64,000 nucleotides of DNA from Enoplolaimus lenunculus (lineage: Eukaryota > Nematoda > Enoplea > Enoplida > Thoracostomopsidae). The translations under genes were made by a program, and so were the position numbers. A model generated the notes under the pieces. It saw only the letters and a list, made by a program, of their open reading frames with translations, ran no database searches and had not been told where the DNA came from. Of this stretch, positions 1 to 11,869 are shown piece by piece (positions within the stretch are counted from its first letter, which is position 1; each line of letters opens with the position of its first letter). The stretch is taken from positions 21,935-85,934 of the forward strand of contig JASANG010000082.1 in the NCBI GenBank assembly GCA_030248215.1. Direction: 5' to 3'.

Positions 1-109
1 AATGGAAATGACACAATGGTGTCTGTAAGCAAATAGCACAGGAACATAGCTGTATTACAATTCGTCGCTCGATAACTTGTAATTCGAAATCTAGCAGACT
101 CGACCTTAA

Positions 110-644
110 GATTAGTATTAATAGAATTATACTTAGGTTTAGGCTTAAGATTAGTATTATTAGAATTATACTTAGGTTTAGGCTTATGATTAGTATTATT
201 ATACTTAAGTTTAGGCTTAAGATTAGTATTATTAGAATTATACTTAGGTTTAGGCTTTTGATTAGTATTATTAGAATTAAACTATGGTTTAAACTTATGA
301 TTAGTATTATTAGAATTATACTTAGGTTTAGGCTTAAGATTGGTATTATTAGAATTATACTTTGGTTTAGGCTTATGATTATTATTATTAGAATTATACT
401 TTGGTTTAGACTTATAAGATTAGTATTATTAGAATTATACTTAGGTTTAGGCTTAAGATTAGTATTATTAGAATTATACTTAGGTTTAGGCTTAAGATTA
501 GTATTATTAGAATTAAACTATGGTTTAGACTTATAAGATTAGTATTATTAGAATTATACTTTGGTTTAGCCTTAAGATTAGTATTATTAGAATTATACTT
601 AGGTTTAGCCTTAAGATTAGTATTATTAGAATTATACTTAGGCA
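110..644. repeat. 39-bp minisatellite, about 13 copies
   Basis: Unit built around TTAGTATTATTAGAATTATA followed by CTTAGGTTTAGGCTTAAGA. As 39 is a multiple of three, the array reads open in some frames (LRLVLLELYLGLG), but I take that as an artefact. The TTTAGGCTTA part resembles the TTAGGC runs of the MITEs in this window. Bases 1-109 show no feature. Confidence 0.9.
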
Positions 645-1063
645 TTGACCCGAATAAAGAGGGGGGACTGATATTTATTTGGCCTCTCCAGACGGTACCC
701 CCTTGCTATTCGGTTACGGACTGATATTTATTTTTAACCCACGCTCCGCCGCCCTTCGTTACTGATATATATCCGGTACTGCAATTATCCGTTGAATTCC
801 ACGTTTATTTGTCTTGTGTCAATAGCTTGAGCGATAATTCAAGGATATACTTAGAAATGTACTTTCAAATTTTAAGTACGCTTTAAAGTTTCGAACTCAA
901 ATTATTTGGTCCTGGAGTCATTTATGCTCAACAATTAGGGTTAATTGACATGTATGGACTCTAATTAGGGTTTAGGGACTCTATCCGTTTGCGGACTCTT
1001 ATTAGGGATACGGACACCTATTGATTGGAACCCAAAATGGGGACCCCCTCTTATTAGGGTCAA
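645..1063. mobile_element. hAT-like MITE, family D (TGACCCGAATAAGAGG ends)
   Basis: Starts TTGACCCGAATAA and ends with the near-complement TTATTAGGGTCAA. Related copies lie at 56893-57297, 21968-23235 (interrupted) and, as fragments, at 28130-28320, 31375-31480 and 41950-42010. Better-preserved ends read CACTGTAGTGACCCGAATAA. From 1064 to 1379 I see nothing else. Confidence 0.65.
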
Positions 1064-1379
1064 TACATTAGTTTGATAACACTGCTACAGTAATTTCGAA
1101 TTATATACTAACCAGTTCCGAATCGCAGTATAGTGACTGTAAACCTAAGGCTGTACCTTAACCAGGACCTTATTACGAGTCTTAGCGAAAGCCTAAACCC
1201 TAAGATATGGTTCATGACCTGTTTTATTTCAGACCGCTCGAAAATAGGTTTAGACAAAGGAAAACAAATAGGATACACGCAAAAACTTTTTATAAAAATA
1301 TATTAATCTTAGCAAATGACTTGCGTAACAACGACAAAACGTCACAGGAAATTGAAAAAGATTGGTTTTTATCACTTCT

Positions 1380-1770
1380 CCTCAGGGTGCAACTGGAGGT
1401 GAAACATACCAGAGCCGGAGATCAACGAAACTTGCCGGAGCAGAAGGTGAGGCCAAATTAGGTAAAATAATACACCGTAAGTTAATTTTAGCCAAAACCT
1501 GCAATATGTTGTTAAGTTGTTTGGTTTTACGCTAATTTTCGGCGAAATTTCGGAAATTATTGCTTCAAAATTGTGACAGCAGTAAAACGAAACGCGCTAA
1601 ACAGATAAATTTTGCAAAATTATGCAAAATTTTACTACCGATATTGCCAGAATCTCCGGCAAAAATTATACCGGAGCCGAAGCCGGAGGCCGATTTTCTG
1701 CCGGAGCCGGATGCAGACGTCCGGTTGTACCCTGCTCCTCCTGGTTGTAGCTTAACTTGAAAATTGCCAA
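1380..1770 (+). repeat. Dispersed CCGGAGCC-rich repeat, copy 1
   Basis: Related in inverted orientation to 13290-13700; shared blocks include the AACGAAACGCGCTAAACAGA region and clustered CCGGAGCC motifs. Partial relatives at 61785-61870 and 62950-63130. No credible coding frame. From 1771 to 2142 only a fragment of another dispersed repeat (CTAACTGGTGGTAGGTGCTA, near 1825) is seen. Confidence 0.7.
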
Positions 1771-2142
1771 GTTGCACGGCAATTTTTCACCAGATGCACA
1801 CTTTGAGTTATACTCTGCTAGCTACTAACTGGTGGTAGGTGCTATTGAAACGATGACATCATGGACGAAATGTCTATGCATAAGCGCAAGCATCAGTGGC
1901 TTTCCTAACAAAGCTAATATTTCTAGAGTTTGTCCAGTACTGCGTGTTGAAACTATTTCTTGCTGGCAATGTTTTTTTCTGAAAGAGTCAATTTGGAACA
2001 AATGCGATAATCACACTATGAGGTGCAGTCATGGTTAGTAGAATTATTCAAATGTGCTAAATTTCGAAGCTCATCATTCATCTGTGCTAAAATGTACAAG
2101 TCCAGTAACAACAGTTTGATAAATCGGTGCTACAGACATTTG

Positions 2143-2375
2143 GGCCCATGTAAACATCAGGGGCGGAACGTTTTTCTGTGGGACTGGAATAGAGTAAGCT
2201 TAAGCTGTAAACTAATTTTTATGCTTGGCATAGGCTTAGGCTTACTCTTCATAATATGCTCATTCTTATGCTTTTAGGCTTAGGCTTAGGCTTAGGATTA
2301 GGCTTAGGCTTAGGCTGAGGCTTAGGCTTGGGAATATGGTTATAACACTGTTCCGCCCCTGTTCTCTACAGTGGC
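2143..2375 (+). mobile_element. hAT-like MITE carrying TTAGGC repeats
   Basis: Ends GGCCCATGTAAACATCAGGG and (complement) GGGCCACTGTAGAGAACAGG. Flanked by AGACATTT on both sides, an 8-9 bp target duplication. The core is a run of TTAGGC hexamers. 2376-2540 holds nothing recognised. Confidence 0.85.
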
Positions 2376-2540
2376 CCAGACATTTGAGAATTTGAAGTGG
2401 TAGGAAAAAGTTTCTTTATTTTTACACAGATGCTGTGGCAGTAGTAAATATAGACTATAAGTGGTAGCTTCGGTTCTTCACAACAAAAAAGTCAAAACTT
2501 TAGAAAAACTTTATCAATCGAGCAAAAAGTTTGCAACATA

Positions 2541-2720
2541 ACAGAAACCTATATAATTAAAGCTGGAATACCCTCGCATACGTATTTTGGACACGTTTCT
2601 AGTGTACTTTTTTTACAATAGTTTACTAGCACACAAACAGGATGTTCTATAATTAGAAAATTTACATGCAGATTTTGTACGCATTTTCCAACACTTTTGT
2701 GCATTGCGCAAAGTTACACG
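2541..2720 (+). repeat. Dispersed repeat (TTAAAGCTGGAAT family), copy 1
   Basis: Shares TTAAAGCTGGAATnCnCCnCAnACGTATTTTGG-like sequence with 4030-4205, 45670-45850 and (reverse) 35100-35262. No inverted ends seen; could be a SINE body. From 2721 to 3340 I see no gene or repeat. Confidence 0.7.
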
Positions 2721-3340
2721 TCGGGTATTTTTTAATTTCAGCGTAAAAATTTCCTGAACTGCGTTTTTCAAATAAGCTTGTAAAATTAGATTTTAAACCA
2801 GTTATTTTTCAAATTGGGCCAAACGTTTTTGCATGTAACTTTTAAATCAGTTCTTCAAAAATTATGCTTGTACTTTGTATGCTAATCAGGTTTAGCCAGC
2901 AAAAAACCCGACCCAATTCAAAACAGCTTCCACAAAGATTGTTCATAGCTTAAAAACCTGGCCTTATGGCAACTTTTAGTGTATGAAATTGAATAAAAAT
3001 TTAGTTAAATTATAAGTCGGCTTCGAACTATAACAAATTCTAGGTATGGTCAGCCAGATCGGACGGATGGGCCTATAACTGTAGCCAAGTAATACCGAAC
3101 CAAAGTTTGGGAATAGGATTTGTGGCGGTAAGTAACCATATTGACATTTTTAAACTAGCGGATGTGAGTATAATAAATTTAAAAGTTTGCTACCATTACT
3201 TTTGTATCAGTTTTTACTATTACTCTCAGTTCTTGTACCTGTGTCAGTATACACGGTGTAGCTTGTGTATGTGCAGAGTGTGTAATGTTAAGACGCATAC
3301 ATACTCGTGCACATATAACATTAAAAGAAATTATGATATG

Positions 3341-3413
3341 GGCCGCGTGGTGTAATGAGTAGCGCGCTTGACTCGCGAGCCAGAGGTCCCAAGTTCGAGT
3401 CCCGGCGTGGCCA
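3341..3413 (+). pseudogene. tRNA-like sequence, probable SINE head
   Basis: 73 nt with a 7-bp acceptor stem (GGCCGCG with CGTGGCC), a 4-bp D stem and a B box AGTTCGAGTCCC. The loop CTCGCGA would give anticodon CGC, but the anticodon and T stems have mismatches, so a working tRNA is unlikely. Sequence to about 3600 may be the SINE body. 3601-4020 is AT-rich without features. Confidence 0.65.
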
Positions 3414-4020
3414 TGTTTAGGTGAAATTTAGGTGAAAAACTACGTATATTCATAGTACTCCGGAGAAAGGGGTCGTCCCGACCGTGCAGTTCTGACAGTA
3501 CACTACAGCTCGCTACGCCCCGCCTGGTCGAAAATTTTTGAATCCGCCTCAGAACTAAACCTAAACCTAAGCCTTTGCCTAAGCCTTTACTGACCGTCAC
3601 TGTCAGGTACTTTCCTTGTTTGAAAATCCGGCTGATTGTAGACTAAAATGGTGACCGACAAATGGTTACAAGATATTGTTTAAATACATAATACCGGCTA
3701 GAATATTTGTAATAAAATATATAATGACTTATAGATTTTTAAATTTTAAAATTTACTTAAATTATGATTATAAATTACAAATTCGCTTTTATTTTAAAAT
3801 TATTTTTTTTGCTTAAATTATTACTAAAATTAAACAAATATCAACTCCGAGTCACGCTAGACGTCAATTTGGTTTGATTAACAAAAAAACCGTTTTCGAA
3901 TACAAAATAAAATAATTTTTTATTTGAAACATTACTCAATTTTACCATTTTACACTAAATTTGAAAAAGTTTGTTTACTTACGTTAACTGTAAACTAAGC
4001 TTGTAAAATATTGGAATATA

Positions 4021-4210
4021 TCAATATATACGTATATAATTAAAGCTGGAATGCTCCACATACGTATTTTGGGCAACTTTCCAGCAATACTTTGCTTACA
4101 ATAAATTCTTGGAACATAAACATGATTGTTCTATGAAAAGAAAATCTGCATGCAGACGTTTGTATATTCGCTAAGTTTTTCGTATTTCGCAAAACCCACT
4201 GGCTATTTCT
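4021..4210 (+). repeat. Dispersed repeat (TTAAAGCTGGAAT family), copy 2
   Basis: Matches 2541-2720 and 45670-45850 with scattered differences, from TTAAAGCTGGAATGCTCC to the CGTATTTCGCAAA end. Confidence 0.7.
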
Positions 4211-4249
4211 ATATATTTGCAACGATTCAAAATGTCAAAACTGACATCG

Positions 4250-4412
4250 ACCACTGGATCGTTTTTCGTCCGGGCAGTAATAGAATAAGTTTAAGCTTTA
4301 GACTAACTTTTTTGCTCAGGCTTAGGCTTAGGAATAGGCTCAGCCTTACGCTTACGCTTAGGCTTAGGCTTAGGCTTAGGCTTAGGCTTAGAAATATGCT
4401 TATACTAGTGTT
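4250..4412 (+). mobile_element. Degenerate TTAGGC-bearing MITE
   Basis: Internal GTAATAGAATAAGTTTAAGC, TTAGGC run and TGTTCCGGCC end match the complete copies, but the outer termini are lost. 4413-4735 shows no feature. Confidence 0.65.
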
Positions 4413-4735
4413 CCGGCCATCAAATGTAGCGCTGTGAAAGTAAACACATTGCTCCAATAAAACTAGCTTCAGTGCTCTCCACACTGAAGCCAAAAAGCTT
4501 AGTGTGCAGCGCACTATCCCACACAAAGTCACCTTGTGTACTCATGATATTGTGGAATTTGCATTATAATGTCTACGTGGATATAAAAATTGTAATGTTT
4601 CTTTATGCTTACATTGCATGTTTCGTTTTGTTTCTCAAGTTCTACCACCGATATCATTTTGAATTCTATTTTTGTACAGAATGTTGGAAATACACAGTCC
4701 GCATGACCCCTGGTCGAAGTTTTGCTCAAAGTTAA

Positions 4736-4806
4736 CGACCACGCCGGTAATCGAACCTCGACCCTCTTGCACTCGAGCCAAGCATTCTACCTCTCGGTCA
4801 TGTTGA
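4736..4806 (-). pseudogene. tRNA-like sequence, probable SINE remnant
   Basis: On the minus strand: A-box-like TGACCGAGAGGTAGAA, a CTTG/CAAG anticodon stem and a B box GGTTCGATTACC. The 5' acceptor strand does not pair with the 3' GGCGTGGTC, so it is not an intact tRNA. Resembles the 3341 copy. Confidence 0.6.
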
Positions 4807-4967
4807 CAATTGCAATAACTTCATATCCCGGTATATGCGCACTATTGCAATCTATGCTTTACATAAACTTACCGTGCACATATTATATCGGCACAAAATA
4901 TTTGGTATTGGAACATGAATATTGAAAAACTGTTATCTTAAAATTAACATTTTGTGTTAAAAATAAC

Positions 4968-5230
4968 GGCTCATGTATATAACAGGGCCGGATCCTTTTC
5001 CGGAGGGGCTGTAATAGAGTCAGTTTAAATTTTAGACTAATTTTTTAGCTTAGGCTTAGGCTTAGGCTTAGGCTTAGATTTACGTTTAGGCTTAGGCTTA
5101 GGCTTAGGCTTAGGCTTAGGCTTAGGCTTAGGCTTAGGCTTAGGCTTAGGCTTAGGAATATGATTAGGCTTAGGCATAGGCTTAGGAATATGCTAATACT
5201 ACTGTTCCGGCCCTGTTCTATACATGGGCC
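4968..5230 (+). mobile_element. TTAGGC-bearing hAT-like MITE (GGCCGG subfamily)
   Basis: Ends GGCTCATGTATATAACAGGG and (complement) GGCCCATGTATAGAACAGGG. Target duplication AAAATAAC / AAAATAGC. Core is about 18 TTAGGC units. 5231-5777 holds nothing recognised. Confidence 0.85.
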
Positions 5231-5785
5231 AAAATAGCACATACATTGTAGCATGCACCTTAAAAATAGGCCAATACACCGTTTCCTGAGATTAATTCCG
5301 GTAAAAGCCTGAGGTAAAACACTAAAATACAGCCAATCGCGTGAACATTGCGTTAAAAAAATTTCGTTTTAACCAACTGAATTAGTCTTTTTGCAGTAAT
5401 TTATTAGTTGCTATTCTTTTTTTAACCAATGAAATTAATTACTCGGCCGGAAGTCGATTTGAAGCATTTCTTCTCATTTAGACGAATGTATATTTGTCGA
5501 TTTCATTCAGTGATATTGGTGTTGAGAATTACACGAAAAGCTTGAGGTATTGGTGGTTTAATAGGTTATCCTGGGTTCTGATCATGACTTTGTTTTTAGG
5601 TTCAGGCTTTAGACGTCACAGAATTCAGTTGTAAGCTCAGGAGCGTTTCGCAGGTTTAGCATTAGTCTCATAGATTAAAGCTAAAGATGACATTCAGATT
5701 GGACATTCCGGTTTAAAAATTTGTTGGAGAATATTATTAACAGTAAGGTGTTGTCTAAATTTGCAATCTTAGGATTAAGCCCAAC

Positions 5786-5961
5786 GGCCAATGTAAAGAA
5801 CAGGGGCGGAACCGTATTATAAGCATATTCCTATGCCTAAGTCTAAGTATATTTCTGTGCCTAAGTCTAAGATTAAGCCAAACAAAAAATAGTCAAAAAC
5901 TTAAGCTAACTATTTTCTAGTCCTACTGAAAACCGTTCCGCCCCTGATCTTTACATGGGCC
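5786..5961 (-). mobile_element. TTAGGC-bearing hAT-like MITE, perfect 8-bp duplication
   Basis: Perfect target duplication AGCCCAAC (5778-5785 and 5962-5969). Ends GGCCAATGTAAAGAACAGGG and GGCCCATGTAAAGATCAGGG (complement). Only a few degenerate hexamers inside, so it is among the shortest copies. Confidence 0.88.
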
Positions 5962-6093
5962 AGCCCAACAATAGGGATTAAACTCAAACTCAGATTTGAC
6001 ATTAATCTTAATTTTCTACAGGTGATCGAATGTAAGTATTTTTGGCTGTAAATAAATTGGTAAATAAAATTAAAATTTAAATTTTAAGATTAA

Positions 6094-8119
6094 CCCATTT
6101 GTTCCCGAATAAATTTTTTTCGCACGAAAACAAAATGCTTGAGTTATTTTTAATAAAACGGGTATTTTTTATAAAGTTTTGCCATTTTTAGCCCGATTAT
6201 TGCCCAATCTGCGCTACTGTGGTTTGTTCCCGTTTTGGGAACAGTGGGAACCAGAGGCTACACGGTTTTGGAATAAGGAATTAGTGTACGTGTACTAAAA
6301 TAACTACTACAAAACCAGTTACAGTTTAAATTCTGTTCTAAAGTCAAGTTCAGGTCACTTAAATTTATCAGTATTAATCAATTTTCTGTTTATCTTGCTT
6401 CATGAAAATCCTTGGAGCATTCCTCATGTAGGTTGACCCGACATTTCTCGCACATCTTACGGCTATTTCGTTTGCATAGTGCGCAGCGATTCTGTTTTTC
6501 GGCAGTGATCAGGAAATGATTTATATTGTCTTTTCGTACGTTGTCAGACACCCTTGTTTTGATATTTTTTGCCGTCCGTGGTCGCCCTGGCCCTTCGGCA
6601 GGTGTGCGATATTTCATCAAATACGATTTTGCAATGTAGCGGCGAAATTTGAGTTGGTCGAATTGGCGATCACCCCCAACTTGATCTCGATGAATATGCC
6701 ACGCGTTTTGACAAGCTGCATCGACACAATAAGCAATTATTGGCCAATACCACTTCTTCCCTCGCATCGAAATTCTGTATTTTGCTATGTTCTGATCTAG
6801 GCGATCCACACCACCCATAAACGAATTATACTGCGCAACTGTGTTTGGCTGTGTGACAGGAGTTTTACCTTTTCCGGTAACCCATCTAGTTGCGTGACAG
6901 ACAGGATTTACGGGATCTACGGTGCTAACAAGCGACACAACTGAGTTGTCGTCCAAGACACGATAAGTTTCTCACTCTTCTCATCGACACGGAAATCATG
7001 GGAGCCTCGAGGTTTCTTCGCCATCTTTGCCTTGTCTTCAACAGGACATCGCTCCGTCCGATTGGTCATAATCGTCCCCGTATAACCAATTCCTTTGTTC
7101 TTCAGCGTTTCAGCCAATTTGACGGAACTGAAATATCGATCGCAATATACAACTCGGCATTCATTGTCTAGGAGTTCCGACAAAAGGTCTATCACTACAG
7201 ATCCGCCAAGACCAACACCAGAAAGCCGAGCCATACCGCCTTGATACGGTTCAAACTGTAGTAAGTACCCCAGCCTTGAACACAAACACCAAAACTTATA
7301 TCCAAAACGTATTGGTTTCCCTTTCAAAAACTGTTTGGCACCGTGCCGACCATAATACGGTATCATCGATTCGTCAACAGAGAGTCGAAGCGGAATGGTC
7401 GCCATCTGCAGGAACCGTTCGTTCAACAAGACCATTACTGGCCGCACCTTAGCAAAGCGATCATTGTCGGCTAGCTGAGAATTGTAGGCAAAATGTATTG
7501 CAGTTTTGAGTTCGTCGAATCGATTTCGTCTCATTGCGTTGGCCACCATGCTATTATACGTCTCAGAATCTACCTCCCACCACATACGATATCGTGGAAC
7601 AGTAGCATATCCCGACAACAGTAAAATACCGAAAAAACATCTGATTTCCTGGACTGAGGTTGCAAAATTAACATTTCCTCGTACCGTGTGAACGTACTCC
7701 GTTGTCGCTTCAACGATAAACTGACACACTTGTACCCGCCCATTCCCACTGTTCCCAAACTGGGAACATTTTCATATTTGCTGACTTTCCAAAATAGCTG
7801 AACTCAGAAAACAAACTGTTCTCTTGTGATACAAACCACACTGCATGCTGCAAAAAACAGTTACTAATTGGCATATCCGACAGATAACCAGCTAGCTATA
7901 ACTTTCTTTTTTTGTGTCATCGTTATAGTTGAAGCAACGTGATGCGCCGGGTCGCAAAAAAATTAGTGTATAACATAAACAGTGGTTACTACTATTATAA
8001 AACGCTTTTAATACCAAGTCACGTTTTAGAATAGGATAATAACAAAACTAAAACATAGAACTAAAAATATAACGCATAAATCAAATGTTCCCACTGTGGG
8101 AACAGTGGGAGCAAATGGG
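6094..8119 (-). mobile_element. piggyBac DNA transposon with TTAA target duplication
   Basis: Flanked by TTAA on both sides (6090-6093 and 8120-8123). Terminal inverted repeats are CCCATTTGTTCCC on the left and CCCATTTGCTCCC (reverse complement) on the right, one mismatch in 13. Subterminal copies of TGGGAACAGTGGGA and its complement occur near 6235, 7745 and 8085, probably transposase-binding sites. Contains the broken transposase; 6124-6389 and 7730-8084 look non-coding. Confidence 0.9.
6390..7729 (-). pseudogene. piggyBac-family transposase (frameshifted, 5' end missing)
   Basis: Catalyses TTAA-specific cut-and-paste transposition in the nucleus. The upstream frame (6917-7729) holds the DDE/D core: SVDESMIPYYG (first Asp) and VVYCDRYFSS (second Asp). 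The third Asp, in FMGGVDRLDQ, lies in a second frame (6390-6956), so one frameshift near 6945 separates the catalytic residues. The C-terminus is the expected Cys-rich zinc-binding tail (CALC, CEKC, H, C, H). The upstream frame has no ATG, and the N-terminal acidic region found in the family is absent: the reading begins at FIVEATTEYVH, well inside the usual fold. With the frameshift this makes a silent copy likely. It lies inside an element with matching TTAA ends (6094-8119). Confidence 0.9.
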
Positions 8120-8283
8120 TTAAATATTTTTAAAAAGTTTAAAATTGAACTGTCAAACAAATAATATATCACACCGTGCGTTCAATTAAGATAGTATATA
8201 TACAGCAAACGATGCTGGCGCTAGTCTGTTTGATTGCTATTGATAATAATTAATGTGCAGGTTTGATATACGGCAACTAATTT

Positions 8284-8621
8284 GGCCCATGTAAAGATCA
8301 GTGGCGGAACGTTTTTCTGTGATACTAGAAAAGAGTACGCTTAAGCTTTGACTAATTATTTTGCCTGGCTTACGTTTAGGTTTAGGCTTAGGCTTAGGAA
8401 TATGCTAGTATGCTCATTCTTACGCTTAGGCTTAGGCATAGGCGTAGGCTTAGGCTTAGGCTTAAGGCTTAGGAATATCCTCATTCCTGCGCTTAGGCTT
8501 AGGTTTAGGCTTATGCGTAGGCTTAGGAAAATGTTTATTCTTACGCTTTTAGGCTTAGGTTTAGGCTTACGCTTAGGAATATGCTTATAAAACTGTTCCG
8601 CCCCTGTTTTTTACATTGGCC
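8284..8621 (+). mobile_element. TTAGGC-bearing hAT-like MITE
   Basis: Target duplication ACTAATTT / ACCAATTT. Ends GGCCCATGTAAAGATCAG and GGCCAATGTAAAAAACAGGG (complement). The TTAGGC run is broken by AATATGCTCATTCTTACGC spacers. 8622-9210 shows no gene. Confidence 0.87.
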
Positions 8622-9210
8622 ACCAATTTTCCGGAAATCTACCGATCAGAGTGAAGCATTAAATGTTTAGGCTAAAGTGAAGGGTTGATCAAAAGTTTAA
8701 GCTTCGGCTAAGTTATGGTTTTTCCTAAAAACCAAAACCGAAACCTAAACCCACGGCGGCAAGGGGGGCGGAACTGTACGTGAGCTCAGATCTGCAGATG
8801 GATAAGCAACCACTGCGCTACGCAGTCCGCCTATTCAACTGCATTTAATTAGCAATATATGGCAAAAACTATGCAGCTGATATGCATACAATACAGTGTA
8901 TCATATTTTATTTGCATATAACAGACAACCATAACGCAATCACGAATTTTAGCGTTGAAAATTACTTGCAAAACTCGACAAAACTATACAATTGTTAGAT
9001 TGTCTGTAAGCCTAAACCCAATGCTTCCAATTGGATTGAATATTTGCCTAAATCTTGGCTGTACCCGCTTTAAACAAAGTATTTATTTGAATGCGCACAT
9101 TGGCGTGTAACATGATATCCTAAACCAGGAAATCCAAACGCCAGTTTAAAACGATGGTTATAAAAACTACAGATTTAAAAATAAACACCACTTGCCAGCA
9201 TTGCTAATCA

Positions 9211-9480
9211 GAGGCGGATCCAAAAATTTCTGACGAGACGGGGCGGACTGGTAAATGTTATGAAACGCAAAACTTGTAAGGTAAGAACCTTATCATTTTA
9301 TTAACAAAAAATTTTCTGATGGCGAAAAATTGAAAGGTAGGGGACCCTACCATGTTATCGCAAAACATTCTGCGGGAAAAACTGTAAAAAATTGTAAGGT
9401 AGGGACCTTGACATTTTAACACAAAAAATTTCTGACGGGGGTGTACGCCCCCCCGACCTCCCTCTGGATCCGGTAGTGTA
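9211..9480 (+). mobile_element. Non-autonomous hAT-like element (GGCGGATCC family)
   Basis: Begins GAGGCGGATCCAAAAATTTC and ends GGATCCGGTAGTGTA. Flanks GCTAATCA / GCTAATGG suggest an 8-bp duplication. Related pieces at 30094-30260, 46690-46790, 59871-60160 and 62529-62752. 9481-9896 shows nothing coding. Confidence 0.65.
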
Positions 9481-9896
9481 GCTAATGGTCGGAGCCGTGG
9501 CTTGCACCTTTAATAGAATCTGCTACCTCTAAAATACTACAATTTTTTACAGTATTCCTTTGGTGTAAAAATTCTGTAGTAGTGGAAAATTGAAACAGTT
9601 TCCAAATTCAATTTTCCGCTGCTAGCATTTTGCAAAACCGTAGTGGGAAACAGGCGTGTCTAATTTCCACACGGCGGGCACAAAATAAAGTGGATGACGC
9701 ATTAATGTAACAGTTGATTATGTTGTCATATTTTGAAACAACAAATTATTTTCGGAACCAGATCTGGCTGTGCAATTCCTACACCGCAGAGGAAACAAAT
9801 CAAATTTAAAATTGTGCCGGATTTACATTAAAACAATAACGGATCCGCTTGGGAAATTACCGATTTTTAGTATAGCAAGGAATGATCAGACTTGTG

Positions 9897-10054
9897 AGCC
9901 CGTAAGCAAGAGGGCAGGGAGTTCAGCCCCCCTAGAAAAATTTGGCCACTCTAGAAAATTTCCAGCTTTGCTTGTAAAGTGAACGAAAACTCTTGTATGA
10001 CTCTCCTGTAAAATGGTTAGCCTCTCTAGCAAGGTGAGCTGGTTACGGTCCTGC
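9897..10054 (+). mobile_element. Short MITE (GGCCCGTAGCCA family)
   Basis: Ends GAGCCCGTAAGCAAG and (complement) GCAGGACCGTAACCAGC. Better copies lie at 28392-28556 and 35392-35552, with fragments at 23955-24090, 34910-34996 and 43466-43560. Flanks GACTTGTG / GACTTGCA fit a short duplication. Confidence 0.55.
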
Positions 10055-10236
10055 GGACTTGCAAAGATGAGGTTGTCAAGGCGCCTAAGGACAACGGTTA
10101 AATTTGCTATCCCCGAATCAGGTGGTCAGCATTTCCACCTATCTCATCATTTTTTCGATTCCCAAAACTGTTGGTCAAAAGTCATAAAGTCCTAAAGTTC
10201 CCGATTATTCTTACGTCGAACTGTCAAATGCGTATA

Positions 10237-10594
10237 TACTCTCTAAAAGCTTAAACTAACCTGATTTAAGCTTAAGCTAATCCTACAGCATTAAACTAAG
10301 TTTCTAGATAAACTGAACTAAGAAGTTGGTTTACTCTTAGACTAATTTATAATCTTACATATTTAAAGTTTAAGCTAAACTTATTGAACTCTTATATACA
10401 CATAATTTCTAGCTTGAACTTGTAGTTTAAACCAAAAATAAGTTTACTTAAACTCGTTTTAAACTAAAAAACATGTTAGTTTAAGTAAAACTTAAAATTC
10501 TAGTTTAGTTAGTCCGTCCAGCCATTTGAGTGTTACTTAAACTAATATTCAAGCTTAGTTAAGCTATAATTTAAGTTTAAGTTTTTAGAGAGTA
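10237..10594. mobile_element. MITE with TACTCTCTAAAAGCTTAAAC ends
   Basis: Left end TACTCTCTAAAAGCTTAAAC; the right end reverse-complements to TACTCTCTAAAAACTTAAAC. Interior is full of diverged TTTAAACTTAAG segments. A part of it recurs at 41420-41505. Confidence 0.7.
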
Positions 10595-10759
10595 GTTATT
10601 TCATTTGAGATATAAAACTTGAAATTGGGATATGATGTGAAAAATTCCACTCATTTGTTATATAATTAAAATATAAGTATTTTAGAATTTTCAATATTCA
10701 TTTTGACCAACAAACTTGTAATCGTTTTCCACCCACGTTCATCTTGTGTCAGTTACTAG

Positions 10760-10960
10760 GGTCCGTGTAAAGATCAGGGGTGAAACGTTTTTCTGTGAGA
10801 CTAGAATAGAGTAAGCTTAAGCTTTAGAGTAATTTTTTGCCTGGCTTAGGCTTTGGCTTTGGCTTAAGAATATGCTCATTCTTATGCTTAGGCTTAGGCT
10901 TAGTTTTAGGCCTAGGAATATGCTTATAATACTGTTCCGCCCCTGTTGTTTACATTGGCC
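10760..10960 (+). mobile_element. TTAGGC-bearing hAT-like MITE
   Basis: Target duplication GTTACTAG / ATTACTGG; ends GGTCCGTGTAAAGATCAG and GGCCAATGTAAACAACAGGG (complement). 10961-11869 shows no gene or clear repeat; open frames there are short and unsupported. Confidence 0.85.
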
Positions 10961-11869
10961 ATTACTGGTTCTGGTTTCTACATCGTGATTTAAAAATGTC
11001 GACATTCTACAAAACAGAAAAAAAGACTTTTGCCAACACAACATCCACTACGCAATTAGGCATCGTGGAACGACAACAACTTTGAGTCTGGTCAAAATTG
11101 CCCGAAATCCAAAAATGTCCCTAAGGGCAACACACAAAGTTGGCCGGCCGTCTGCTGCACGCTGGTTAGAAATCTGCTTTATAGAGAAACTCAGTCAAAA
11201 ATTTGTACGTGGAACGCGTTTAATTTTAATCAAAATAAAGCTTTTCTTCGGGGTTTGGGCAACAGGGTACAATTTAGGGTGCCAGTGGGACCGCGACTCG
11301 GACAATGTGGACTCATTACTGTCAGGTGTAGTCATTGAGCCTTTGAACCGTCTATTCCAGTTAGCCAATTCTATATTAAGAATCAATATTTTACTAGCGC
11401 TTCGGTCTCTGCCCTCTATCAATCTAATATTCCTATATATAAATGTATAAATATTATATATATATCACATATGGGCGCCGTATATGATTCGGAACGAAAC
11501 ATTTTTGAGATTTTGATAAATAGTTGGTTTTAGACAGACGTTTATAGAGCTCAGATGCATTATTTTTGTCCGTTCTGATTTGTGCTAATTTTAGGCAAAC
11601 CACAAGAAGCCCAAAGTTGAAAGTTAACCGGTTACGACGAAAAATTGTGGTTGAAATTTAAAAATATACAAAATGTTTCAAAAACTACGCTGTTTTCAGC
11701 TGAAAACACAGATTGGATATGGACGATTTAGACCTGTAACATTTTGGTTATATATAATATATATTAGCGGAATTCAGCTATATTGGTGTCAGAGTTTGTT
11801 GATTGGTAAATTTGAATAAGATGAACGAAACTGAAGAATTAAATATACCGAAATTTGATAGCTTATCAT

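Noticed and set aside
186..645. Open frames in the 39-bp array
   Set aside because: Pure repeat translation; no start context or domain.
3341..3413. Functional tRNA-Ala(CGC) gene
   Set aside because: Anticodon and T stems have mismatches, and a similar damaged copy occurs at 4736, which fits a SINE family better.
4227..4532. Ser/Leu-rich frames (SLSLSLSLS)
   Set aside because: Translation of TTAGGC hexamers within a MITE; the same artefact occurs at 5045, 20988, 47110 and other copies.
2143..5230. TTAGGC runs as a telomere or chromosome end
   Set aside because: Each run is short, internal to a MITE with its own inverted ends and target duplication, and spread through the window.
11082..11450. 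122-codon plus frame as a gene
   Set aside because: No recognisable domain, no codon bias, and it lies in featureless AT-rich sequence.
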